59,904 nt of DNA, taken from positions 1 through 59,904 of the forward strand of contig JACKNF010000018.1 of assembly GCA_024234995.1 (NCBI GenBank), read 5' to 3'. Shown here one piece after another: positions 8,994-17,478 of the stretch. The stretch's first letter is position 1; each line of letters opens with the position of its first letter. A program made the translations under genes and the position numbers. The notes under the pieces are model-generated. The model saw only the letters and a list, made by a program, of their open reading frames with translations, did no database searches and had not been told where the DNA came from. The DNA comes from Gammaproteobacteria bacterium (lineage in GTDB: Bacteria; Pseudomonadota; Gammaproteobacteria; Competibacterales; Competibacteraceae).

Positions 8994-10370
8994 ATGTGCT
9001 TATGGCACAAAACGATGTTTATTTTGACAGCAACGGCGCTGTCTGTTGCAACAGCCCAAGTTGATATGACCGCGATGGAACGTGCTCAAAAGTTCGGAAT
9101 CTCCGATATTCGAGGTATTGCCTACATCCCAGGTCCTGCAGGACCGGAGAAGCCATTGGATCCTCGGTTTGGCGGTGTCCTGCCTTATTTCCAGGGTGAA
9201 ATACAAACTTATGATAAAAGCGGTAATCCATACTATCAGCCTGACCCGAATAATCCACGAGCTAAATTGAATGTCAAATACACCATTTATTATGACTCGG
9301 ATTTCTACAATGCCGATTTTCGAGATTTGTGGGGCAAGGATGTCAATAAGCAGGGCCGTGATGACTTAGGCCGATATAAAGCGGAACTCAACGCGAATTT
9401 TATTCATCTCTACGATTGGAATACGGACCGCAGGTTTCGTAATCACGATCCATTTCTCAAATACGCCAAAAACTTGGGTATGAATGTTACCATTCCTATA
9501 TCCAATTATATCTATGAAATAATGTGTGGGAGTAACCCGGATGTTCCCCAGCAGGATTGGCCGAAGTATGTAAAGCAACTCTTTGATGATATCTATGAGG
9601 GGTCCTTAAATCCTGATCCAGCCGCTGGCGTCCTGAAGATCTTTAATGAATTCGATGTGAGCCAATGCAAAAGAGCTGATTTGGTCGCTCAGGCCGCTTT
9701 GTATTGGAAAGAACTGGAAGATGAACTGGCGGTCCCCGACCGCAATCGGTTGCCGGTCATTTTCCCTGTCACCTTCGGGATCAAGCATGACCTTGCTGGC
9801 GGCGCGGTTCTGGACGCTTTTAACGCGATCCTCGCCGAGCCAAGGCTGGGCTTGGCGTTCTGGAAAGCGCGCGTCATTTATGCGACCAATCCTTTCAATG
9901 ATGGCCCTTTCATGAGGGAATGGATCGATCATCAGCTTCCCGCGTGGTTCATGGGCCATAATATTCCGGTCGATACGCCGGTCATGTTTACTGAATACGG
10001 GCGTAGCTCAGATGAGTCCAATCCCCCCAATGAAGCCGGTCAGGCAGCATGGGTCAAGCGCCAGTTCCAGTCCATGTGGCAACCCGCCAAGCCTGTGAAT
10101 TTCCTGGGCGCCTGTGCCTTTGTGAATCAGTACCGCTTCTGGCTCAAAGCGCCTGAACCTAACTTTGCGCTCATGGATTTCAATCGTGGGAGTGGCGCTT
10201 GGAATCAGCCGGTGGCAATGTATGTCCAGACTGAGAAATATCAGAATCCCAATGCGCCACTGGGGCAAAAATGGGATGCCAGTTACCAGGTTGACCCACA
10301 GAAGCCGAGGCCCGCTTACTGCGAAGTAGCGCGCGTCTACGGGGCTTCACCTTCGGGTGACTGTCCATAA
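8994..10370 (+). CDS. Secreted glycoside-hydrolase-like protein (clan GH-A type fold)
   Basis: A 458-residue protein with a clear signal peptide (residues 1-21, hydrophobic core FILTATALSVATA). The sequence has the layout of a TIM-barrel retaining glycosidase: FNEFD with Glu219 fits the acid/base after beta-strand 4, and MFTEYG with Glu334 fits the nucleophile on strand 7. Similar paired Glu motifs occur in GH5, GH17 and GH72 enzymes. I cannot assign the family or substrate. ATG at 8994 has GGAGG eight bases before it; a TTG 15 bases upstream lies before that site. It is a single-gene unit, and its end converges on the minus-strand signalling operon. Confidence 0.6.
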   Translation: MCLWHKTMFILTATALSVATAQVDMTAMERAQKFGISDIRGIAYIPGPAGPEKPLDPRFGGVLPYFQGEIQTYDKSGNPYYQPDPNNPRAKLNVKYTIYYDSDFYNADFRDLWGKDVNKQGRDDLGRYKAELNANFIHLYDWNTDRRFRNHDPFLKYAKNLGMNVTIPISNYIYEIMCGSNPDVPQQDWPKYVKQLFDDIYEGSLNPDPAAGVLKIFNEFDVSQCKRADLVAQAALYWKELEDELAVPDRNRLPVIFPVTFGIKHDLAGGAVLDAFNAILAEPRLGLAFWKARVIYATNPFNDGPFMREWIDHQLPAWFMGHNIPVDTPVMFTEYGRSSDESNPPNEAGQAAWVKRQFQSMWQPAKPVNFLGACAFVNQYRFWLKAPEPNFALMDFNRGSGAWNQPVAMYVQTEKYQNPNAPLGQKWDASYQVDPQKPRPAYCEVARVYGASPSGDCP

Positions 10371-10408
10371 TAACGATGGTCAGCCAACTTGAAAAATCGT
10401 TGAGATAA

Positions 10409-10613
10409 TTTGCGGCGCGCTGGGGTTGGGATGAACCTCAGCGTAATGCGCAGAACCGCTATAGCTTTGCGCGGGGTGGTGGGTTGCTGCACATTACCCG
10501 GCTTCAGACCGGTAACCAGATTTGCCTGGCAGGCCATCCTGATTCACCGCTGGAAGATGCCTCTACTATAATGCGATGCTGCGCAAGCATTTAGAGGAAG
10601 AAGTTTCCAGCCC
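10409..10613 (+). pseudogene. Remnant of an unidentified gene with a frameshift
   Basis: From 10409 one plus-strand frame is open for about 60 codons and reads like real protein (residues Arg-Trp-Gly-Trp-Asp-Glu-Pro, then GGGLLHITRLQTGNQ) up to TAG at 10592. From 10564 a second frame takes over with YYNAMLRKHLEEEV and runs into the antisense of the STAS gene. This looks like the C-terminal end of a gene with one frameshift and no start. I do not recognise the family. It sits between convergent genes, where nothing else is needed. Confidence 0.35.
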
Positions 10614-11108
10614 TCAATGCCCTTCTATTTTGGCGCGCAAACTGTCGAGCACGCCTTTGAACGCCTCTTCATTATGGGGATTAAGGTCGCTTAATGTCTG
10701 GTGCGCTTCATAGACAATGCGGGTCAAATCATTCTTGCACGGACTCTCGATGTCCAACTGCTGCAAGGTCGCAGTAATAGTTTCGCCCGTATCACGGATA
10801 TTGAAAATCTCGTAGAACCCCATGTTGTCCATGACCTGATTGACATCAGGGTTGGTGGACAGCAAAGTCGTCTTATTCGCGAAATGCTGGCGGTTGAAAT
10901 TGGCAATTTTCGCCAGTAAACCTAGACTGGTGCTGTCGATGGAATGAGTCTCGGTCAGATCAACCACGATATCCTCGTAGTCAGCGCGCGCAAATAAGGC
11001 GTCCAGGAAATCCCCCAGGGCACAACCCATGGTATAGCGCACATCGCCGACTAGTTTCAGGATATAGATATTGCCCTGTTTGACGTAGAATGCGGCCCCC
11101 GAATTCAT
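10614..11108 (-). CDS. STAS-domain anti-sigma factor antagonist-like protein
   Basis: A 164-residue protein whose first 110 residues form a STAS domain (VDLTETHSIDSTSLGLL, residues 49-64). In this family the serine after Asp58 (Ser59 here) is phosphorylated by an anti-sigma kinase and dephosphorylated by a PP2C phosphatase. The last 50 residues are a helical extension. It is the last gene of a four-gene minus-strand operon, two bases after the receiver-PP2C gene, so that phosphatase is the natural partner. Arrangement and type resemble Pseudomonas HsbR-HsbA. ATG at 11108 avoids overlapping the upstream stop; a TTG six bases earlier is possible. Confidence 0.85.
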   Translation of the reverse strand: MNSGAAFYVKQGNIYILKLVGDVRYTMGCALGDFLDALFARADYEDIVVDLTETHSIDSTSLGLLAKIANFNRQHFANKTTLLSTNPDVNQVMDNMGFYEIFNIRDTGETITATLQQLDIESPCKNDLTRIVYEAHQTLSDLNPHNEEAFKGVLDSLRAKIEGH

Positions 11109-11110
11109 AG

Positions 11111-12292
11111 TCAAATCATCCTCTTGATCAGTAACAGGGTGATATCGTCCGGCAATGAGCCTGCTTCATCTAGCCCGAGCGCTTGAATCAGATTTTCAAT
11201 GGTCAATTCAGTGTGACCGATTAGATCCAATAGAAATGCCTGCTTATCGCGCAGCGTGGTCTGCGGTAGAGTTTCCAGGATACCGTCCGATATGAAGGCC
11301 ATAGTGAAGCTCGGCGGTAACTGCATCGACTCATTCTGGTAGTTGGCGAAATCGAACAGGCCGATGGGCAAACTTTTCTTGCCGACATAGCGGGCGTCTT
11401 CGCCATCGAACAGGATCGGGAAGGGAAATTGGCCGCCGCTGCTATACCGGAGCTGGTTGCTCGACCAGTCGATTACACCATAAAACATGGTCAGATACTT
11501 GTCCATGTGGCAACTGAAGATTTCCCGGTTCAGCCGGCCCAATGTTTCTGCAGGATTGAGGATACCTTTATCGCGGTTTTGCCGGCGCAGTTCCCGGTAG
11601 CGGCCGATATAACTTTTGAGCATCACTGTTACGAAAGCCGATGAGACTCCGTGCCCGGAGACATCGGCGATATAGAAACCGAGATGATCGCCGTCAATAG
11701 CGAAATAGTCTACAAAATCACCGCTGAGATATTGCGAAGTCAGTAGATGACGGCTGAAGCGGTAGTTGCGGTACAACTTGTTGTTTTCCGGTAGCAATTG
11801 AAACTGGATGCGCCGTGCCGCTGCTTCATCTTCCTGTAGTTGCCGCACAGTTTGTTGCAATTGTTCATTGACTGCTTCCAGGTGTTCGCGGTGTTCGCGG
11901 TTTTCCCGGCGCAGCCGGGCGCGTTCTAGCGCATGGCCGATAGCGTGCTCTAGCACCGCCATGTCTTCAATCGGCTTGGTGACGTAGTCCCAGGCGCCGA
12001 GTTTGAGCGCTTGAATGGCGTCGCTCATCCCGCCCATCCCGGAAACCACCAGAATCGGCAGGTCGGCAAATTCCCGGGTCACCGCGGCTAGCACCTGCAA
12101 GCCATCCATTTCCGGCATGCGCAAATCACACAGGACCAAGTCAGGATGCTCGCGGCGAATCAGTTCAATACCCGTCCGGCCATCACCGGCCTGGATGACC
12201 TCAAAGCCACTGTCTTCCAGGTAGGTCGCGAGGATTTCACGGACCATCGGCTCATCATCGATAGTCAGAATACGCACAGCTGGGGTACTCAT
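11111..12292 (-). CDS. Response regulator with PP2C (SpoIIE/RsbU-type) phosphatase output
   Basis: A 393-residue protein. Residues 1-120 are a receiver domain with phospho-acceptor Asp56 (LCDLRMPEMDG) and the Lys-Pro switch (TKPIED) near 106. A coiled-coil linker rich in Glu and Arg runs to about 165. Residues 180-390 form a PP2C-like phosphatase with metal ligands in GDFVDYF, ADVSGHG and FISDGILE. It should dephosphorylate the STAS protein encoded just downstream when phosphorylated by a kinase, probably the PAS kinase of the same operon. Its ATG overlaps the upstream receiver gene's stop as ATGA. Confidence 0.92.
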   Translation of the reverse strand: MSTPAVRILTIDDEPMVREILATYLEDSGFEVIQAGDGRTGIELIRREHPDLVLCDLRMPEMDGLQVLAAVTREFADLPILVVSGMGGMSDAIQALKLGAWDYVTKPIEDMAVLEHAIGHALERARLRRENREHREHLEAVNEQLQQTVRQLQEDEAAARRIQFQLLPENNKLYRNYRFSRHLLTSQYLSGDFVDYFAIDGDHLGFYIADVSGHGVSSAFVTVMLKSYIGRYRELRRQNRDKGILNPAETLGRLNREIFSCHMDKYLTMFYGVIDWSSNQLRYSSGGQFPFPILFDGEDARYVGKKSLPIGLFDFANYQNESMQLPPSFTMAFISDGILETLPQTTLRDKQAFLLDLIGHTELTIENLIQALGLDEAGSLPDDITLLLIKRMI

Positions 12293-12675
12293 GGCCGGTT
12301 CTCCCGCAGGACCAGCTCCCGCACTGCCGCCGCCAACGGTGCCATATCACTGAGAGGTTTTTGGTAAACGCAGGCATTGTCTAAACCCATGGTACGCAGG
12401 TCTTCGGGTAGGCTATAGTTGGACGAACCCGTGTGGATCAGAAAATCCATGTCAGGGCACAGGCGGTGCAGGGTGCGGATCGCTGTATTGCCGTCCATAT
12501 CCGGGAGGCGCAAGTCCGTGATACAAACCCGGCAGTGGCTGCCATCCAGCAACCAGCGCAGCGCGGGGGTCACGGCTTCGAAGGCTGCTACTCGCAACCC
12601 CTCATCCTCCAAGTAAGCTTTAAGATTTTCCCGAATCATTTCCTCATCATCGATGATTAACACCCAGCCCGTCAT
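12289..12675 (-). CDS. Single-domain response regulator (CheY-like)
   Basis: A 128-residue stand-alone receiver domain: acidic pair Asp-Asp-Glu at 9-11, phospho-acceptor Asp54 in CITDLRLPDMDG, and a Lys-Pro motif near the C-terminus (YQKPLSD). No output domain. It lies between the histidine kinase and the receiver-PP2C gene and overlaps both as ATGA, so it is likely to be a phosphorelay intermediate or a phosphate sink. I place the start at 12675 because that ATG overlaps the kinase stop; an in-frame start 42 bases upstream would lie within the kinase gene. Confidence 0.88.
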   Translation of the reverse strand: MTGWVLIIDDEEMIRENLKAYLEDEGLRVAAFEAVTPALRWLLDGSHCRVCITDLRLPDMDGNTAIRTLHRLCPDMDFLIHTGSSNYSLPEDLRTMGLDNACVYQKPLSDMAPLAAAVRELVLRENRP

Positions 12676-14966
12676 GATAACGCTCCCCGGCCCAGGGGTA
12701 GACGGATGCTGAAACAAGCGCCCTTGCCTGGCTGGGACGTTACAGATAGCCGGCCCCGGTGCTGTTCGGTCACGATGAAGTAGGATACCGACAACCCCAG
12801 GCCGGTCCCTGCACCAACTTCTTTGGTAGTGAAGAACGGCTCAAAAATTCGCTTAAGGGTTTTTTCATCTATCCCAGGGCCGTTGTCAACTACTTCGATG
12901 AGGGCCCAGCGTGATTCATAGCGGGTTCGCAAGAGGATGGTGGGTGAGGATATGTTATCCGCGGCCATGGCCTGGGCAGCGTTCTTGAGCAGATTCAAAA
13001 TCACCTGCTCAATTTCGGTCTTATCACAATGGACAACACCTAGGCGGGGATCGAAGTCGCGTTCAATATTAATGTGTTTGAAATCATACTTCTTTTTTAG
13101 ATCATAATCGCTAGCAGCCAGCCGCAGTACGGTTTCCAGTAAATCCTCGACATTGACGGGTACAAAGCGCGATTCACTGCGGCGGCTGAACGATAACATA
13201 TCGGCGACGATTTTAGCCGCACGGGCGCCGGCTTCCCGGATGCCTTCCAGAAAGTGCAGAACACGGCGTTGTTCCAGGTAACGATTGAGCCGGCTCAGGT
13301 CGATGCCGATGGCTTCGGCAGTGGCTCGATTTTGCGGCATGGCGGGATCAATGCGCCGCAGGATATTTTGACTACCTTGCAGGATCGCACCCAATGGATT
13401 ATTGATTTCGTGTGCCATACCGGCGGCCAGTCCGCCGACTGACAGCATTTTTTCCGTCTGCACCATCATGGATTCGATTCGGACCCGGGCAGTCACGTCA
13501 TCAACCCGGATGACTGCGCCGCTCGCGCTGTCCGCTATTAGAGGATAGACCATGACATCGGCATAATGCATTTCGCCTTGATCTTCAAGTGTCATGCGTG
13601 GGGTCTTGATCGGGTGGCCCAAATGGATCGCCTGACGGATCTGTTCAAATTGCCCTTCCAGTTGCGGAAACAGCTCGCCGAAGAACCGGCCTTGGGCTGT
13701 TTCCCAGGAGATGCCACAGGCTTGTTCAGCTGGTTGGTTGATCACGGTGATATATCCCCAGGGATCGACGCCAATCAGCACCGACGGCATGGAGTCGATG
13801 ATGTTCTTGAGGTAGAGCCGCATGCGTGCGACTTCTTCCTTAGCCTGTTTTTGCTCAGTGATATCGATGGAGACACCCAACACTGCAGTTTCGCTCAAGC
13901 CTGGCTCGTTAAATGGGATCTTGATCGTTTGCAAGGTGCGGACGTGACCTGTGTGGTCGGTGAAGCATTCCTCAGCAATTTGTTTCGATGCGCCGCTTTC
14001 AATGACCTCGCGATCGTCAGCCAGCATCCGTTCTGCCTCTGCGTCAATACCATGCACGGTGCGTTGAGAGTGATTGACCAGTTCCTGGACGGTGAGGCCG
14101 TAGGCGGCAGCGGTCGCTTGATTGGCCAATAGGAAGCGTCCGTGGCGGTCCTTAGCGAAAATCATGTGAGGGACCAGGTCGATGATTTGGCGTAGGCGTA
14201 CCTCGCTTTCACGTAGCGCCGCTTCTGCCTTGATCTGCTCGGTGATATCGGTGCCGGTACCGCGATAGCCGAAAAATTCGCCTTGATCATCGTGGATAGG
14301 TTTGCCGCTAATTTTTAGGTAGCGGTCAGCGTTGTGCCGGTTGCCAATACCGGTGCGATAGACAAAATCACGAAATGGCAAGTGTTTTGCTAGTGTATCT
14401 CGATGTTGACGCCATTTTTGGCGATCGGCAGCAGATTCGATGGTCGCTATCTCCCATCGGGTGCGGCCAAGGACGTATTGCGGGGCGATGCCTGTTAGCG
14501 CGTAGAAGCGTTCGGATAGATAGGTGAACTGCAGGTTTTTGTTCATTTCCCAGATCCAGTCGCTGGCTGCCTCGGTGACGTCGCGGAAGCGCGCCTCGCT
14601 TTCGCGTAACGCAGATTCTACCTGTTGGCGTTCGCTGAGTTCGCGTTGCATCTCCTGGTTCCGGTGCGTGATCCGTTGCCGCAGCATCCAGGACCATAAT
14701 AGAGAAGCTATCACGGTCAAAACCATGGGTATTGAAATCCACAGGCTTAGGCAGAGTATGTCGGGAGGTGCATCAATTGCGCTAACGGCTGTTGAGAATG
14801 ATGCATGATCATTTTCAGCCGCTATGGTACTGGCGATGCCATCGATAGCAATGCTGGCGAGCAGCGCGAAACACCGCGCCAGCCACGGGCCTATGAATCG
14901 GCGATTGGGAACAGCGGGTGGTTTCCGCGGCAATAGATGGTTTAATGAATGTAGCTGGTCGGGCAT
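12672..14966 (-). CDS. Membrane-associated PAS sensor histidine kinase
   Basis: A 764-residue kinase. One hydrophobic segment lies near residues 28-50 and a second at about 75-93 (IPMVLTVIASLLW), leaving a short periplasmic stretch. A coiled coil (about 95-120) follows, then three PAS domains (about 120-240, 245-370 and 380-500) each with the W/E and GxxxD features of the fold. The HisKA box has His519 in MAHEINNPLG. The ATPase domain shows NLLKNAAQAM, DNGPGIDE and GTGLGLS. It heads the operon with a receiver, a receiver-PP2C protein and a STAS protein, so it probably controls partner switching. The repeated PAS domains suggest redox, gas or small-ligand sensing, but the ligand cannot be read from sequence. 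Confidence 0.9.
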   Translation of the reverse strand: MPDQLHSLNHLLPRKPPAVPNRRFIGPWLARCFALLASIAIDGIASTIAAENDHASFSTAVSAIDAPPDILCLSLWISIPMVLTVIASLLWSWMLRQRITHRNQEMQRELSERQQVESALRESEARFRDVTEAASDWIWEMNKNLQFTYLSERFYALTGIAPQYVLGRTRWEIATIESAADRQKWRQHRDTLAKHLPFRDFVYRTGIGNRHNADRYLKISGKPIHDDQGEFFGYRGTGTDITEQIKAEAALRESEVRLRQIIDLVPHMIFAKDRHGRFLLANQATAAAYGLTVQELVNHSQRTVHGIDAEAERMLADDREVIESGASKQIAEECFTDHTGHVRTLQTIKIPFNEPGLSETAVLGVSIDITEQKQAKEEVARMRLYLKNIIDSMPSVLIGVDPWGYITVINQPAEQACGISWETAQGRFFGELFPQLEGQFEQIRQAIHLGHPIKTPRMTLEDQGEMHYADVMVYPLIADSASGAVIRVDDVTARVRIESMMVQTEKMLSVGGLAAGMAHEINNPLGAILQGSQNILRRIDPAMPQNRATAEAIGIDLSRLNRYLEQRRVLHFLEGIREAGARAAKIVADMLSFSRRSESRFVPVNVEDLLETVLRLAASDYDLKKKYDFKHINIERDFDPRLGVVHCDKTEIEQVILNLLKNAAQAMAADNISSPTILLRTRYESRWALIEVVDNGPGIDEKTLKRIFEPFFTTKEVGAGTGLGLSVSYFIVTEQHRGRLSVTSQPGKGACFSIRLPLGRGALS

Positions 14967-15172
14967 GATGACTAACGATAGCGGGTTGAAGCGCTATGAT
15001 AAAACCATTTTGCAGAAACTGCGGGTCAATAGCTTTCAGTTAATCATGCCGGGTCATTCGCAGGCGTGTTCACGATACTAAGCGAGACCCGAATTAGACT
15101 GAATACCCGCGATGAATTTATCTTGTGCCAGAATAATAAACTTGTTAGGAACGCAATTATTTTAGCGGGCAT

Positions 15173-15195
15173 AAAAAAGGCGGCCCGAGGCCGCC
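15173..15195 (-). terminator. Rho-independent terminator after the cytochrome c gene
   Basis: A perfect 7-bp stem GGCGGCC/GGCCGCC (15179-15195) with a 3-base loop is followed on the minus strand by six T residues (15173-15178). It lies 48 bases past the cytochrome gene's stop, in a 276-base gap that otherwise carries only the upstream region of the PAS kinase gene. Confidence 0.9.
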
Positions 15196-15242
15196 CTTGC
15201 TTTGACCCGTTCTCCGGTTCAGCCGGGTCTTGTAGCGATGAG

Positions 15243-15851
15243 TTATTGCAGCCCTTGAATATAAGATGAGACTGCCTTGATTTCCATGTCGGTCATCTTG
15301 CCAGCGATGCTACGCATCATCTGACCTGCGTCATTAGCGCGCTCCATGGCGCGGAAGGCTTTGAGTTGGGTTTCGGCATACTCCGCGTGCTGTGCAGCGA
15401 CAGCCGGGAACTTCGCCGCTGGATTGCCCGCACCGGCAGGACCATGGCAGGCCATGCAGGCCGAAACGCCACTGGTCAGGTTTCCGCCACGGAAAATCGC
15501 TTCACCTGCCGGAGCCAGCGCCGGGTCGGCAGCACTACGGGTGATTTGCTGCGAGGCGAAATAAGCTGAAAGGTCTTCCATATCTTGAGGACTTAATGGC
15601 GCGACCATGCCAGCCATGATCGGATTGGCCCGGGCGCCGCTCTTGTAATCCTGCAGTTGCTTGAGCAGGTAATCAGCGCTTTGCCCTGCTAGTTTGGGAT
15701 ATTGGGGATTGACACTGTTGCCATCTGCGCTATGGCAGGCTGCGCAAGTGGTGGACTTAGCCTTGCCCGCGGTCGCATCGCCCGCAGCCAGCGCGGTGGT
15801 CGCAGAACCGAACAATGCGCATGTCGCGGCGATTACAACAAATTTTTTCAT
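15243..15851 (-). CDS. Periplasmic diheme cytochrome c (cytochrome c4 type)
   Basis: A 202-residue protein with a signal peptide (cleavage expected after ALAA near residue 22) and two class I cytochrome c domains, each with one heme site: CAACH near residue 35 and CMACH near 133. Methionines suitable as sixth ligands follow in each half (IMAGMV and the later MMRSIAG). The two-domain layout is that of cytochrome c4, an electron carrier between the bc1 complex and terminal oxidases or a nitrate/nitrite chain. It is transcribed away from engB, an order often seen in gammaproteobacteria, and ends in a strong terminator. Confidence 0.92.
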   Translation of the reverse strand: MKKFVVIAATCALFGSATTALAAGDATAGKAKSTTCAACHSADGNSVNPQYPKLAGQSADYLLKQLQDYKSGARANPIMAGMVAPLSPQDMEDLSAYFASQQITRSAADPALAPAGEAIFRGGNLTSGVSACMACHGPAGAGNPAAKFPAVAAQHAEYAETQLKAFRAMERANDAGQMMRSIAGKMTDMEIKAVSSYIQGLQ

Positions 15852-16032
15852 TTTTTAAAGGCTCCTGTACGATGACGGAATTCGGTTCAGGCGACCTGCC
15901 GCCGGTATGAATGAGATCTAACGTAAACCGGCAGCCGAGCCTTGCTTGATCACGGCGGAACCGGTATTGGTTTGATCGATCCCAGCCTGCGAAAGCAGCG
16001 GTTTTATATATCAGTTTCGGCCTTTAAGTTCA

Positions 16033-16674
16033 ATGAAAAACCCTGACAAGCATGTCCCTTTTGCTCCAGCGACTGAAGCAGTCAATCGTTATCGAACAGT
16101 ACATTTTTTAAATAGTGTTAATGACTTCGGGAGATTGTTACCTGATACTGGCCGGGAGGTTGCCTTTGCCGGGCGCTCGAATACGGGCAAATCCAGTTCC
16201 CTCAACCTTCTGACCAGTCAACGCCAGCTTGCCCGGGTCAGCAAGACCCCTGGACGCACACAGATGATCAACTTCTTCGAAGTGGAGCCGGATCGCTATC
16301 TGGTTGATTTGCCCGGCTATGGCTATGCCCGCGTGCCTGAGGCGATGCGCCGCCACTGGGGGGCATTACTGGAGCGCTACCTGCGCGAGCGGCAAGCACT
16401 GCGTGGCCTCCTGCTCGTGATGGACATTCGCCATCCGTTGACCGGGCTGGATCAGCAAATGCTGGATTGCTGCATCGCTCGTGAACTGCCAACACATATT
16501 TTGTTGACCAAAGCCGATAAATTGAGCCGGGGTGCCGCACAGTCTGTATTGCAACAGGTGCAAAAGGCACTGCGGACCAGTTATCCACGGGCAACTGTCC
16601 AATTGTTTTCGGCAATGACCCGCCACGGTGTGGAGGAAGCCCATGCACGATTAGATGAGTGGTTGGGGTATTGA
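16033..16674 (+). CDS. engB: Ribosome biogenesis GTPase YihA/YsxC/EngB
   Basis: A 213-residue Era-like GTPase needed for 50S ribosome assembly. G1 is GRSNTGKSS (47-55; most members have Ala where Thr stands here), G2 TPGRTQ, G3 DLPGYGYA, G4 TKADKL and G5 FSAM. The short N-terminal extension before the G domain and absence of other domains are typical. It is divergent from the cytochrome c4 gene across 181 bases and converges on the DUF484 gene. Confidence 0.94.
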   Translation: MKNPDKHVPFAPATEAVNRYRTVHFLNSVNDFGRLLPDTGREVAFAGRSNTGKSSSLNLLTSQRQLARVSKTPGRTQMINFFEVEPDRYLVDLPGYGYARVPEAMRRHWGALLERYLRERQALRGLLLVMDIRHPLTGLDQQMLDCCIARELPTHILLTKADKLSRGAAQSVLQQVQKALRTSYPRATVQLFSAMTRHGVEEAHARLDEWLGY

Positions 16675-16731
16675 GATATCAGACGGCGGGTATCGGATAT
16701 TTATGTGGAACCTGATGCCTGCCTGATGTCT

Positions 16732-17478
16732 TCATCCACCCTGGGCCGATGGCGGATCGGGAGCTGCCCGCCATCCCTCTGCGAGCAGCCGCGCTTGTAA
16801 TGCCTGGCTGACTAGTTGGCCGATTCGTTCCAGAAACAGCGTCCCTACTCCAGGATGAAAGCGGTTAGGGTCGCCACTGCCTACAGCCAGTAAACCACGC
16901 CATTGATTGCCATCCAGGGGGATAAGTGCTGCTGAGGCAGCATGGCAGGCGCTATCGCCAAACAGGGCGGCAGCTTGTTCCAGACTCAACCGGCCGCACT
17001 GAGGACGGCCTGCGCGAAAAACCTCATCGAATAGCCCTACTACGTCCGGCCGTAGCAATTCTTCAACTTCGCTCAGACCCACCGTGGGCGGTACTGCCAG
17101 GCACAAGGCGACACTGTCGGCTTTAAATTCTTCACGCAGGATCGCTTTGACGCCGTGTAGCAGTTCATCCAGGCCACCCCGTGCATCAAGCAACCCAAGC
17201 GCCAGCCGTTGCACTCGCTCAGCCAGCCGGTCATTGTCCCGGGCAATGTTGACCAGCTCCATTAATTTGTCGTGCAAGCGTTGCACATGTTCCCGAAGCA
17301 ACCGGTTTTGATATTCTAAGAGTGATACGGCTGGCCGGCAGGGATGAGGGATGCGCAATTCTTCGACCAGTTCGGGATGATCGGTGAAAAATTCAGGATG
17401 ATCGCGCAGCCAGGTGACTGCCTTTCGTTCAAAGTCTGGCGTTTCTAAGGTTTCCGGTGTTGCCTGTTCCTCACTCAC
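16732..17478 (-). CDS. DUF484 family protein
   Basis: A 248-residue protein of the DUF484 family, found next to dapF and xerC in gammaproteobacteria. The N-terminal part has VTWLRDHPEFFTDHPELV, then a coiled coil (about 55-95), then a GAF-like C-terminal half. Its function is not established. I set the start at the GTG at 17478, which overlaps the dapF stop as GTGA; a GTG four codons further upstream is also open. No xerC follows; engB converges from the other side. Confidence 0.85.
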   Translation of the reverse strand: MSEEQATPETLETPDFERKAVTWLRDHPEFFTDHPELVEELRIPHPCRPAVSLLEYQNRLLREHVQRLHDKLMELVNIARDNDRLAERVQRLALGLLDARGGLDELLHGVKAILREEFKADSVALCLAVPPTVGLSEVEELLRPDVVGLFDEVFRAGRPQCGRLSLEQAAALFGDSACHAASAALIPLDGNQWRGLLAVGSGDPNRFHPGVGTLFLERIGQLVSQALQARLLAEGWRAAPDPPSAQGG

